A stretch of 53,922 nt of DNA, taken from NCBI GenBank assembly GCA_017504465.1, contig JAFVRE010000019.1, positions 1-53,922 of the forward strand, written 5' to 3'. The stretch is from Clostridia bacterium (GTDB lineage: Bacteria; Bacillota; Clostridia; Christensenellales; Borkfalkiaceae). The position numbers and the translations under genes are program-made. The first letter of the stretch is position 1, and each line of letters begins with the position of its first letter. Shown here in pieces: positions 1 through 9,148 of this stretch. The notes below the pieces were generated by a model, which saw nothing but the letters and a program-made list of their open reading frames with translations, was not told the DNA's origin and did no database searches.

Positions 1-29
1 AAATTTTTCAAAAAAATTAATTAAAACAA

Positions 30-58
30 TTGACAAAATGCAAAAAGTCGATTATAAT
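30..58 (+). promoter_or_regulatory. Sigma-A-type promoter of the first LRR gene
   Basis: TTGACA at 30-35 and TATAAT at 53-58 are separated by exactly 17 bases, a full match to the housekeeping consensus. Transcription should start near base 65, giving a leader of about 127 bases before the ATG at 192. Confidence 0.85.
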
Positions 59-88
59 GGGAGAAATATTTTTTTTTGATGAGGCAGT

Positions 89-107
89 TTATTCAAACTT
101 ATTCAAA
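89..107 (+). repeat. Tandem direct repeat in the leader of the first LRR gene
   Basis: TTATTCAAA occurs at 89-97 and again at 99-107, a period of 10 bases, about one helical turn. It lies just downstream of the predicted transcription start, where a bound regulator could block elongation or initiation. A regulatory role is only inferred; the rest of the leader (108-178) is A/T-rich with no clear fold. Confidence 0.4.
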
Positions 108-191
108 GAAAAGGATTGATTTGAGCAATAATTTTTTTTATCGTTTTAGCGGAATGGCCGTTACGTTGGAGCGATAGATAGGAGGTAACCC

Positions 192-3100
192 ATGAAAGAT
201 AACAAATTTAAAAGAAACTGGCAAAAAATAGCGCTTTCTGCGTTGACGGTTGCTTTTACTCTTTCAGCGGCGGGTGGTTTAGCTTCTTGCAAAGAAGATG
301 AGCCCGAGAATGTTCCCGGACTTGGTTTTTTCTATTGCGACACTGAAACTGGCGAAAATCAGCTTGCGTTGGGAGATAATTACAAAGCAACGTTCAGCAT
401 TGATGGCCTAATGAAAGAAGCTACCTACGGAGTGCAAGGCAACGTACTTACGTTGACCTTTGCGGACGGCAGTACGGCAACGGCAACTATGTCTTCCGAT
501 TCGTTAATGTTGACTTACAACAACGGTGAATACAAGTTCTACAAGAAAGTATCTTACACCGTATCGTATGAAGAAGTGGGCGGTAGCGAGGTAGAGGATG
601 CAACGGTTATCAACGGTCAAACTTTTGCAAAACCTGCTGATCCTAAAAAGCCCGGACATGAGTTCCTTGGTTGGTACACCGACAGCGAATACAAGAATCC
701 CTACTCGTTTGCGCAAACTGTAACGGGCAACATTACGTTGTACGCGCAATGGGCAGAAGTGGATCCTGCGGCTGCGAATTATAACGTGGATTTCGATTTA
801 GGTTATGACGGGGCTGAAAAACTTGCTGATATGACGACTAAGAGCGGTAAGCTTTATAACGTTCCTACTCCTGAACGCGAAGGATACAACTTCTGCGGTT
901 GGTGGATTAGTATGTACGAAGACGGCACCAAACTTACCTATAAGTACACCGACGACACCGTATTCACGGCAAATACGACGTTGTTTGCGCTTTGGGAAAC
1001 GAAGGAGCTCGGCTCTAAGCTTTCTGCGCCTGAAGTAGAGGTTACGGAAAACGGCGTTCAATGGAACGGTTTGACGGGCGTAAGCCGTTATGAATTGAAG
1101 ATTACCGGTCCTACGGGTTTCTTCACCATTCACGAAGAAGTGAGCGGTACGAGTTTCCCTGTTAATTTCGCAAATGCGCCTGCAGGGGATTATGAAATCA
1201 CCGTAACGGCAAAAGCGCAAAGCGGTACTGCGAATAACGCGGACACGGTTACGAGATATTATAAGAATAAGGCGGTAGGTCGCGTATCGCAATTTACGGT
1301 AATCGACGGCAATCGCTTACTTTTCAACCGCGTTGAAAATGCGGAAAACTACTACATAACCATCGATTGCGGTAACGACGAGCACGCTCATACGACCTAT
1401 TATATCGGTGAATCGACTTATTACGATTTCAGCGCTTGCGAAATGCAAGAAGGCGGTATTAAGTTCACGGTAACGGCTACGGCGGACGGTTATGCGGATA
1501 CCACTTCCGAAACCTTCGTTTATGACCGTAAGCTTGCTAAGGTAGAAGGGCTTTCCGTTGACGAAGAAACGCAAACGCTCAGCTGGTATTCGGTTGAAAA
1601 CGCTGCGAATTATATCGTAACGGTAACCTGCGGCGACGCTACGCACAGCCACAAGAAAGTAAACGTTGGTACGAAGACGAGCTTCTCGCTTAAAGAATGC
1701 GCTGCTGACGCAAATGGTCAGATTAAGGTAAGCGTTTACGCGCAAACGGACGGCTATAACTCTGCGGAAGCTACCGAGCTCGTTTATGAAAAGACTAAGC
1801 TCGCTACGCCCGGCAACATTAAGCTTGTAAGCGACGGCGTATCCTATAAGTTAACTTGGACAGCGGCTGCTGACGCAACTGCGACGACGAAGTACGACGT
1901 TAAGATCGGCACGAGCATTTATGAAAACGTAACGGCAACCGAACTTGACGTTACTGAGTTCGCTTGGTCCATGGACGGCGTATATAAGGTAGAAATTAAA
2001 GCAAAGGACGATACGAAAGAATCCGTTTGGTCGGATGCTGTCACCGTTAACTACGGTAAGGTAACGGCTTCGTCCGTGAAATATAAGAACGGCGCGGTAA
2101 GCTGGCAACCTGCAGTTGGCGCGACCGGTTATGAAGTAAGAGTAGGTTCCGGCAGCATTCAAGCTTATGACAAAGACGTGACGAGTGCGCCCGTAACATT
2201 CACCGCAGAAGGTTCTACCATGATCGGTGTTCGTTGCGTAGTTCGCCACCCCGGCGAAACGGCTGATTCTTACTCTGAATGGGTTTACATCACCGTAGAA
2301 AACATTCAAACTATTCAATATTACGACAGCGGTAAGCTTCTTCAAACGGATTACAAGGTAATCGGCGACAAAGTGAACGCACCTGAACCTACGAAAGACG
2401 GTTACGTTTTCGCTGGTTGGTACACGACGAGTAAAGGTCCTGCAAACAACGGTACCAAGTATGACGATGAATACTTCACCGGTACGAGCGAGCTTGTTCT
2501 TTACGCATACTGGTCGCACGCGGAATATGAAATCGTTTACGAAACCGGCGCTGACGGTAAGATGAACGAAACGTCCACAAAGGTAACCTATACGAAGGGC
2601 TATAAATTCCACGTTCCTACCGTTGAAGACGGAACCAAGGTATTCCTTGGCTGGTTCGCAGGTACGGACTCCGGCGCTCAACAGCTCACGGACGACAGAG
2701 GCTACTCGTTAAAGAATTGGAGCTTGAAGCAAGGCGCTACCGTTTACGCACAATACGTAAGCGACGTTCTTGAATTTACTGCGCTTGAAAACGGTACGTG
2801 GTCGGTATCTAAGGGTAGAAATATCCACAAGGTAACCACCATTACCATTCCTGAAAAATATCAAGGCGTTGACGTAACCGTCGTTGAAGGTAACGCGTTC
2901 GAAGGACGTAGAAACCTCGTTAGCATTACCATGCCTGATACCATTCAGCTCGTTGAAAGAGATACGGCGTTCAAGCTCTGCGACAATCTCCAAGAAATCA
3001 ACGTTTACCACGTTGACGGCAATAATACGGCTGTATATTCGTCCGTTGACGGCGTACTCTTGGTTAAGGATTTGATCGGCGGTCAAACGCAGCTTGCTTA

Positions 3101-6100
3101 TTATCCTTTGGGCAAGGCTGGTACTTACCAAATTCCCGAAGGCGTTACGGAAATTCCTTTGAACTTGTTCAGAGAATCCAAGATCACGGAAGTTGTAATT
3201 CCTACGAGCGTAGCAATCATTCGTGAAAGCGCGTTCAGAGATTGTAAAAATCTCACCAAAGTAACCTTCGAAGAAAACGGTACGGATACCTTAACGATTG
3301 AAGAAGGCGCGTTCAATAACTGTACGTCGCTTACCGAAATCACACTTCCTAGCCGTTTGTCTGAAATTACGCTCGACGAAGAAACGAGAACGATTACGCT
3401 CTTCAACGGTTGTGAGGCATTGCAATACATCAACGTTGAAAGAGGCAGCGCTTACTATAGCTCTGTAGAAGGCGTACTCACCAACGCAGATAAAGACGTA
3501 CTCTTGTACTGTCCTGCAGCAAGAACGGGCTCTTACACCATTCCCGAAGGTATCGTTGAAGTAGGCGAAAGAGCGTTCTATAACTGCTCGAGACTTAGTG
3601 AAATTATCGTTCCCGGTTACGTGGAAGTAGTAGGCGACTACGCGTTCTACGGTTGTAGCGGTGCGGCGAAGATTGTCTTCACGTCCGGCGCAATCGGTAA
3701 CATGGAACTTACCGTAGGCGATTACGCGTTTGCGGAAATGACTAACCTCAGAGAAGTTAGATTCGAAGAAGGCAGCCAAGTAACCACGCTCGGCGAATCG
3801 GTATTCGCTAACGCTACCGGTCTTCGCGTATTCGAAATTCCTGCAACCATGACCTATATCGGCGACAAGGCGTTCGATAACGCAAGCGCTTTGAAGACGA
3901 TTACGTTTGCTAAGAACGGCGCAGATTTGACGTTCGGCAACTACGTATTCAACGATTGTACGGCATTGGAAGTAGTTGAACTTCCTTCGACGGTTGTTAA
4001 ACTTAACCTTGGCGTATTCGACGGCTGCGTTAACATCTCGAGAGTAGAAGTTGACGAAGAAAACGAATACTATAAAGATATCGATGGCGTTGTGCTTTCG
4101 AAAGACGGCAAAGAATTGTTGTTCTTCCCGAAGGGTAGAATGACTCAAGAATGGAAGGATAATCCTTCTATGGTAAAAGAATACGTCCTTCCCGTAGGCG
4201 TAGAAAGCATTTCCGACGGCGCGTTCAAGGGTACCATGTACGTTGAAAAGATGGTTATCCCCAACACCGTTACCTACCTTGGTAAAGGCGCGTTTGCGAA
4301 CTGTTTGGAACTTGCAACGCTTGAATTTGAAGCGGGCAACGACACTGTAGCGTTGACGATTGACGAAGGCGCGTTTGAAGGTTGTGCGAAGGTTCAATCC
4401 GTCGTTCTTCCTAAGCGTACCCAAGTGATTGAGGCAAAAGCATTCTACAACGTAAGTATCAGATCGATCGAATTCCCTTCGGGCATAACGACGATCGGCG
4501 ACTATGCGTTCTCCAAGTCCGCTCTTACGTCCGTTAAGATCCCTGCTGGTCTTGCAACGTTGGGCAGAAACGTATTCGAGTCCTGCGTAGCGCTCACTAC
4601 GGTAGAATTCGAAGCTGGCTTCAACGCAAAAGAAATCCCCGTTGGTACCTTCCAAGCTTCTGCTTTAAAGACCATTCAAATTCCTGCGTCTATTGAAAAG
4701 ATCGGTTACACCGCGTTCAATAACTGTTTGGATTTAACAAGCGTTACCTTTGAAGCGGCTACGGCTGACCTTATCATCGGTTACTTGCCTGAAGGCTTAG
4801 TTGAGGAAGAAGGCGACGGTAAGGATAAAGAAAACGAAAAGGATAAAGGAAAAGAATCGAGTAGTTTCCAAGGCGTATTCCTGAACTGTAATAAGCTTGG
4901 GGCTATCGAAATCCCCGACAGAACGATCTATATCGGTAAAGCGGCATTCTCGGGTTGTAGCAGACTTGCAACCGTTACGATTAACGAAACGTCTAAGTTA
5001 CAACGTCTTGGCGCGCAAGTGTTCTACGGCTGTACGAGTTTGACGAGTCTTTACATTCCTAAGACGGTATCGAATACTCCTTTCGTAAACGAACAAACGG
5101 CGCAAGAATACGCAATCGGCGACGAAGCATTCTCTAACTCCGCAATCAGATCGCTTACTTTCGCGAAAGGCGGTACGGAAGAATTGTCTATCGGTTCGAA
5201 CGCATTCATGGGCACGAGCATTACAACGCTTGATCTTCCTAACCGTATTGCTCCTATCTATACGAACGGACGCAACGGTTGGGCTACCTACGAAGGTATT
5301 GGAAGAAATATGTTCCAGACCGGTTTGAATAGCAGTGGCGTACCTTATGCATTGATTGCGGCTATCAATATTGAAGAGGGCGGTCAATATTACGGCTCTA
5401 AGGACGGCGTTCTTTACAGAGTAAAAGACGGCAACCTTAACGAAATGCTGTTCGTTCCTGCGGCGAAGACGGGTTCGATCACCGTTCCTGCAACGGTTAC
5501 GTTGCTTGCAGATAACTGCGCTCAATATTCGCTTGTTAACGAAATTGTTTGGGAAGACGCTGAAAATGCAAACGGCTTGCCTTTGACAATCGGCAAATCC
5601 GCATTGACCGCAATGCAAAACTTGAAGGTTGTTCGTTTCCCCGAACGTACCGTAGAGATTGGAGCAAACATGTTCGAAAATGCAAGCAGCAGTTCTACTT
5701 CTACAAAGCGTTATTCGAGAGTAGAAGAAGTTTACATTCCTGCAAACGTTGAGAAGATCGGCGAAAGAATGTTCTACTTCTGCTTGACGGTTAAGTCGGT
5801 TACCTTCGCAGACGGCTGTAAGATTACGGAAATTCCCACGAATATGTTCTGTACGGCTAACGCTTCGGCTACATTGGGTAATCAATTGACGTCATTCAGA
5901 GTTCCTGCGAACGTTGAAAAGATCGGTCAATACGCATTCCGCGGTTGTAAACTCCTTACTAAGCTTGATTTCGAAGAAGGCAGCAAGCTTACCAAGTTGG
6001 ATGGCGCAATCTTCGAAGGTATGCCCTTGACGGAGCTTACCATTCCCGATAACGTTACCGACCTTAACGGCAACGTATTCTATAAGATGACTTCGTTGAA

Positions 6101-8717
6101 GGTTGTTAACTTGCCTGCAGGCATTACTAACATTTCGACGATGGGTAACAATAATCAATCTAACTTCTTGTTTGAAGGTTGTACGGCTCTTGAAGCGGTT
6201 AACGTTTCCCCTGAAAACCAAACCTTCACGTCGGTAGACGGCATCGTCTTCACCAAAGACGGTAAGTCGCTTATCTACTGTCCTACGAATAAGATGCTTG
6301 GTAACGAAATTCTTAACGAAGACGGTACGGGCACCGGTACGTACGACGGTAACTACACGACGCCTGCCGGATGTCAAACGATTGCTACTTATGCATTTAA
6401 GGGACAAAAGAGACTTAAACAATTAACTCTTTCGGAAGACTTGCTTTACATCAATAATTCCGCGTTCTATAGTTGTACTGCGTTAAACAAGCTTACCTTT
6501 GCTGAAAGAACTTCTACCTTGCGTATAGGCGATAATGCATTCTACAACTGTTATGGCCTTGGTAAATCGGGCACAGAAACGTTGACGATTCCTGAAACGG
6601 TTGAAATCGACGGTAGTTGGGCGTTTGCTTATACCAGATACGGTAAAGTTGTATTCGAAGGAACGAACTATACGAACGCAATGAACAGAACGTTCAGCAA
6701 CTGTACATATTTGAAAGAAGTACAAGGTACGCCTGTCGTTCTTGCAGGTATGGAATGTACGTTTGACAGTTGTACGCAATTGAAGAGCGTTACGTTTACC
6801 CCTGGTAGCCGTGTTGAATCCATGAAAGGTACGTTCTATAAGTGTACGGCACTTGAGACCGTTTCGCTTCCTTCGATTGGCTCTATGACTGTTTCGGCAG
6901 GTAAGGGCGTATTTGAAAGTTGTACGAAGCTTAAGACGGTTACGATGGAAGATTGCGGCTTTATCGGTCAAGACACCTTCTACGGCTGTACGGCTATGAC
7001 AAGTTTTGAAATGCCTAACGGCGTTTCCGGTATGGACGTATCTGCATTCCAAGGTTGTACTAACCTTACGAGCATTAAGCTTTCGTCCGGTTTGGAAAAT
7101 ATTGCAAACAAAGCATTCTACAATTGTTCGAACCTTACTTCGATTGAAATCACCGGTTTCGTATCGAGCATTGGCGACAGCGCATTTGAAGGCTGTTCCA
7201 AGCTTGCAAGCGTAACCTTGCCCGACGGACTTGTTTCTATTGGCAATAGAGCGTTCTACAACACGAAGCTCGTTAGAGAACTTATTCTTCCCAGCACGCT
7301 TGAAACGATTGGTGACTATGCGTTCTACGGTTGGTCTAATATTCAAAAGATCGATATTCCTGCAAAAGTAACGTCGATTGGCGCTTATGCGTTCAGCGGT
7401 TGCTCGAGCATTACCGAACTTAACCTTCCCGAAGGTGCTATGCTTCAAAAGGTTGGCGATTACGCGTTTGAAGGTATGTCTAAACTTAAGGCGTTCTTCA
7501 TTCCCGCTAATCTTACGCAAGTAGGTCAAGGTATCTTCAAAGATTGGGATAGTCTCGAAGAAATTACCGTGGAAACGGGGAATCCGGAATACGCTTATGC
7601 GAACGGTATTCTCTATAACGCTACCTATACGGAAATGGTTATTATCACTCCCAGCGCATCCGGCGTGCTTAAAGTTCCTGAAACGGTTACCTCGCTTGCA
7701 AAGGGTATCTTCGCAAATTTGAACATCACGGGCGTTGAATTACCTGATACGCTTAAGGAAATTCCCGATGAAGCATTCCGCGGTTGCGCGAAGCTTGAAA
7801 CGGTTAAGATGCCTAAGTATCTCCAAAAGATCGGCGAAGCAGCATTCGAAGGCTGTGTATCCTTGAAGGAAATTGATATTCCTGCGTCTGTACATTCGGT
7901 TTACGAGAAGACTCCTTTTGTTGAAAAGGGCGGTATCATATTCGGTTACTATACGACGGAAGAATACGATGGTATCGGCAGATATGCATTCGCTAACTGT
8001 ACGAGTCTTGCAAAAGTTAACTTCGTTGCAGGCGGCGCGCAAAGATTGAGTTTTGGCGACTACGCGTTCTACGGCTGTACGAGCTTGACTTCGATTAGTA
8101 TTCCTAACCGTGTTCGCGGCGATTCGTTGCCTAGTTATTCTTGGTACAATCCTAACGGCAGTAATGATTCTCACGATTATCATGCACAAGGTATCGGCGC
8201 GTATGCGTTCGCTCGTTGTACAAATCTTCAAAGCGTAGTATTCGAAGAAGAAGGCGTTGCAACGTTCTCCGAAAAGCTTATGCTTAAGGTTGGCGCGTTC
8301 AGCGGTTGTACGAATCTTCAAAGCGTTCAATTCAACTCAGCTCTCGGTGATATCCGCGTTTCGATTATCAGTGAAAAGATGAACAGTAATTATGGCGCTG
8401 TTGCTATTCACGCAAGAGCATTCGAAGGTTGTACGGCATTAACGGACGTTAAGTTTGCTGATAATTACGACTTCTCGAAGATGATGGTTGTTTACAACGC
8501 GTTTGCAGATTGCAAGTCCTTGAAGTTACCTGATACGATCTCTTACGCTGACGCTTCTATGTACGAAGAGTTGGCAAAGGGTGATAAAGTTGCGTTCTCC
8601 TACAGCTGTTGGGCTGACGATAACTACCAAATTTACGGATGTAAGTGGCACGGCGATAAAGGACAACTTACAAGCTGTACTTTCTACGACGCGTATAAGT
8701 ACGGTATCACAAGATAA
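192..8717 (+). CDS. Giant BspA-like leucine-rich repeat surface lipoprotein
   Basis: 2841 aa. The start is set by AGGAGGT at 180-186. Residues 1-33 form a lipoprotein signal ending in the lipobox L-A-S-C (Cys33), so the protein should be lipid-anchored outside the membrane. Two InlB/Listeria-Bacteroides repeats (about 122-187 and 198-269, each ending GW..YAQW-like) are followed by four or five Fn3-like domains (about 280-700), two more InlB repeats (about 710-855), then a nearly continuous LRR_5/BspA array (about 865-2780) with the unit I..YAF..C..L..I.IP..V..IG. A lysine/glutamate-rich insert interrupts the array near nt 4800-4860. The last 60 residues hold three cysteines. There is no LPXTG sorting signal. 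BspA-type proteins bind host proteins or other bacteria in known cases; the ligand here is unknown. It appears monocistronic. Confidence 0.9.
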   Translation: MKDNKFKRNWQKIALSALTVAFTLSAAGGLASCKEDEPENVPGLGFFYCDTETGENQLALGDNYKATFSIDGLMKEATYGVQGNVLTLTFADGSTATATMSSDSLMLTYNNGEYKFYKKVSYTVSYEEVGGSEVEDATVINGQTFAKPADPKKPGHEFLGWYTDSEYKNPYSFAQTVTGNITLYAQWAEVDPAAANYNVDFDLGYDGAEKLADMTTKSGKLYNVPTPEREGYNFCGWWISMYEDGTKLTYKYTDDTVFTANTTLFALWETKELGSKLSAPEVEVTENGVQWNGLTGVSRYELKITGPTGFFTIHEEVSGTSFPVNFANAPAGDYEITVTAKAQSGTANNADTVTRYYKNKAVGRVSQFTVIDGNRLLFNRVENAENYYITIDCGNDEHAHTTYYIGESTYYDFSACEMQEGGIKFTVTATADGYADTTSETFVYDRKLAKVEGLSVDEETQTLSWYSVENAANYIVTVTCGDATHSHKKVNVGTKTSFSLKECAADANGQIKVSVYAQTDGYNSAEATELVYEKTKLATPGNIKLVSDGVSYKLTWTAAADATATTKYDVKIGTSIYENVTATELDVTEFAWSMDGVYKVEIKAKDDTKESVWSDAVTVNYGKVTASSVKYKNGAVSWQPAVGATGYEVRVGSGSIQAYDKDVTSAPVTFTAEGSTMIGVRCVVRHPGETADSYSEWVYITVENIQTIQYYDSGKLLQTDYKVIGDKVNAPEPTKDGYVFAGWYTTSKGPANNGTKYDDEYFTGTSELVLYAYWSHAEYEIVYETGADGKMNETSTKVTYTKGYKFHVPTVEDGTKVFLGWFAGTDSGAQQLTDDRGYSLKNWSLKQGATVYAQYVSDVLEFTALENGTWSVSKGRNIHKVTTITIPEKYQGVDVTVVEGNAFEGRRNLVSITMPDTIQLVERDTAFKLCDNLQEINVYHVDGNNTAVYSSVDGVLLVKDLIGGQTQLAYYPLGKAGTYQIPEGVTEIPLNLFRESKITEVVIPTSVAIIRESAFRDCKNLTKVTFEENGTDTLTIEEGAFNNCTSLTEITLPSRLSEITLDEETRTITLFNGCEALQYINVERGSAYYSSVEGVLTNADKDVLLYCPAARTGSYTIPEGIVEVGERAFYNCSRLSEIIVPGYVEVVGDYAFYGCSGAAKIVFTSGAIGNMELTVGDYAFAEMTNLREVRFEEGSQVTTLGESVFANATGLRVFEIPATMTYIGDKAFDNASALKTITFAKNGADLTFGNYVFNDCTALEVVELPSTVVKLNLGVFDGCVNISRVEVDEENEYYKDIDGVVLSKDGKELLFFPKGRMTQEWKDNPSMVKEYVLPVGVESISDGAFKGTMYVEKMVIPNTVTYLGKGAFANCLELATLEFEAGNDTVALTIDEGAFEGCAKVQSVVLPKRTQVIEAKAFYNVSIRSIEFPSGITTIGDYAFSKSALTSVKIPAGLATLGRNVFESCVALTTVEFEAGFNAKEIPVGTFQASALKTIQIPASIEKIGYTAFNNCLDLTSVTFEAATADLIIGYLPEGLVEEEGDGKDKENEKDKGKESSSFQGVFLNCNKLGAIEIPDRTIYIGKAAFSGCSRLATVTINETSKLQRLGAQVFYGCTSLTSLYIPKTVSNTPFVNEQTAQEYAIGDEAFSNSAIRSLTFAKGGTEELSIGSNAFMGTSITTLDLPNRIAPIYTNGRNGWATYEGIGRNMFQTGLNSSGVPYALIAAINIEEGGQYYGSKDGVLYRVKDGNLNEMLFVPAAKTGSITVPATVTLLADNCAQYSLVNEIVWEDAENANGLPLTIGKSALTAMQNLKVVRFPERTVEIGANMFENASSSSTSTKRYSRVEEVYIPANVEKIGERMFYFCLTVKSVTFADGCKITEIPTNMFCTANASATLGNQLTSFRVPANVEKIGQYAFRGCKLLTKLDFEEGSKLTKLDGAIFEGMPLTELTIPDNVTDLNGNVFYKMTSLKVVNLPAGITNISTMGNNNQSNFLFEGCTALEAVNVSPENQTFTSVDGIVFTKDGKSLIYCPTNKMLGNEILNEDGTGTGTYDGNYTTPAGCQTIATYAFKGQKRLKQLTLSEDLLYINNSAFYSCTALNKLTFAERTSTLRIGDNAFYNCYGLGKSGTETLTIPETVEIDGSWAFAYTRYGKVVFEGTNYTNAMNRTFSNCTYLKEVQGTPVVLAGMECTFDSCTQLKSVTFTPGSRVESMKGTFYKCTALETVSLPSIGSMTVSAGKGVFESCTKLKTVTMEDCGFIGQDTFYGCTAMTSFEMPNGVSGMDVSAFQGCTNLTSIKLSSGLENIANKAFYNCSNLTSIEITGFVSSIGDSAFEGCSKLASVTLPDGLVSIGNRAFYNTKLVRELILPSTLETIGDYAFYGWSNIQKIDIPAKVTSIGAYAFSGCSSITELNLPEGAMLQKVGDYAFEGMSKLKAFFIPANLTQVGQGIFKDWDSLEEITVETGNPEYAYANGILYNATYTEMVIITPSASGVLKVPETVTSLAKGIFANLNITGVELPDTLKEIPDEAFRGCAKLETVKMPKYLQKIGEAAFEGCVSLKEIDIPASVHSVYEKTPFVEKGGIIFGYYTTEEYDGIGRYAFANCTSLAKVNFVAGGAQRLSFGDYAFYGCTSLTSISIPNRVRGDSLPSYSWYNPNGSNDSHDYHAQGIGAYAFARCTNLQSVVFEEEGVATFSEKLMLKVGAFSGCTNLQSVQFNSALGDIRVSIISEKMNSNYGAVAIHARAFEGCTALTDVKFADNYDFSKMMVVYNAFADCKSLKLPDTISYADASMYEELAKGDKVAFSYSCWADDNYQIYGCKWHGDKGQLTSCTFYDAYKYGITR

Positions 8718-8734
8718 AACTTAATAACGGTTTT

Positions 8735-8768
8735 AGGCGATTTGGCGAAAGTCAGGTCGCCTTTTTTT
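8735..8768 (+). terminator. Intrinsic terminator after the giant LRR gene
   Basis: AGGCGATTTGGC (8735-8746) pairs with GTCAGGTCGCCT (8751-8762) around a GAAA tetraloop, followed by a run of T to 8768. It ends the first transcription unit. Confidence 0.9.
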
Positions 8769-8955
8769 ATGCTTTCATCTATTTTTTCGATTATAATTAT
8801 TCAACGAAAGACGGTTTAGGCTTGGCTTTTAGTTAATAAAAACCGCATTTTTTGCGTCATTTTCCATATTTTGCTAAGCTGTTTCACAATTCGTTTTTTC
8901 GATTAAAAAAATTTTTATAATCATCAAAAAGAATTGTTTTTTTAAGGTTTTTTGC
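8769..8955. other. A/T-rich intergenic stretch, nothing recognised
   Basis: Between the terminator and the next promoter I see only A/T-rich DNA with short T and A runs. There is no credible ORF, no tRNA and no strong inverted repeat. Confidence 0.6.
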
Positions 8956-8984
8956 TTGACATAGGGGTATTGAAGTGGTATAAT
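8956..8984 (+). promoter_or_regulatory. Sigma-A-type promoter of the MoxR operon
   Basis: TTGACA at 8956-8961 and TATAAT at 8979-8984 with a 17-base spacer are a perfect consensus promoter. Initiation is expected near 8991, leaving a leader of about 158 bases. Confidence 0.88.
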
Positions 8985-8990
8985 ATAGTT

Positions 8991-9148
8991 TGTATTATGT
9001 AATAGTATACTCTATAATGCGTTACTATAGGGTTTTTGCACCTATATATTATAGTGTTAGGCCTGTCGCAAAAACTTATGTATGTAATACATACTGGAAA
9101 AATTTAGGCAAAAATTTAGTCGCGTTACCGCGCGACAAAGGAGTTTAT
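8991..9148 (+). other. Structured 5' leader of the MoxR operon
   Basis: The leader contains a TATGTA/TACATA inverted repeat near 9077-9094 and a GC-rich hairpin, GTCGCG (9119-9124) with CGCGAC (9131-9136), directly touching the AAAGGAG ribosome binding site at 9137-9143. The adjacent hairpin could modulate translation. It does not match any riboswitch I know. The reading frame is open upstream to a TTG at 8990, but that codon sits at the predicted transcription start and has no ribosome binding site. Confidence 0.45.

Noticed and set aside
3291..4655. Long minus-strand open frame (454 codons) opposite the giant LRR gene, and similar ones at 1851-2681, 4998-5885, 6483-7529 and 26100-27299
   Set aside because: They mirror the repetitive LRR or surface-protein coding strand, have no ribosome binding sites or promoters and encode Arg/Asn/Val-rich nonsense. 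They come from codon bias in the sense gene.
865..8600. Repeats in the LRR genes as a possible CRISPR or satellite array
   Set aside because: The periodicity is a codon-level LRR pattern in one open frame with diverged units, without identical repeats separated by unique spacers.
8990..9148. In-frame upstream TTG start extending the DUF4175-like protein by 53 codons
   Set aside because: The TTG coincides with the predicted transcription start and lacks a ribosome binding site, while the ATG at 9149 has AAAGGAG.
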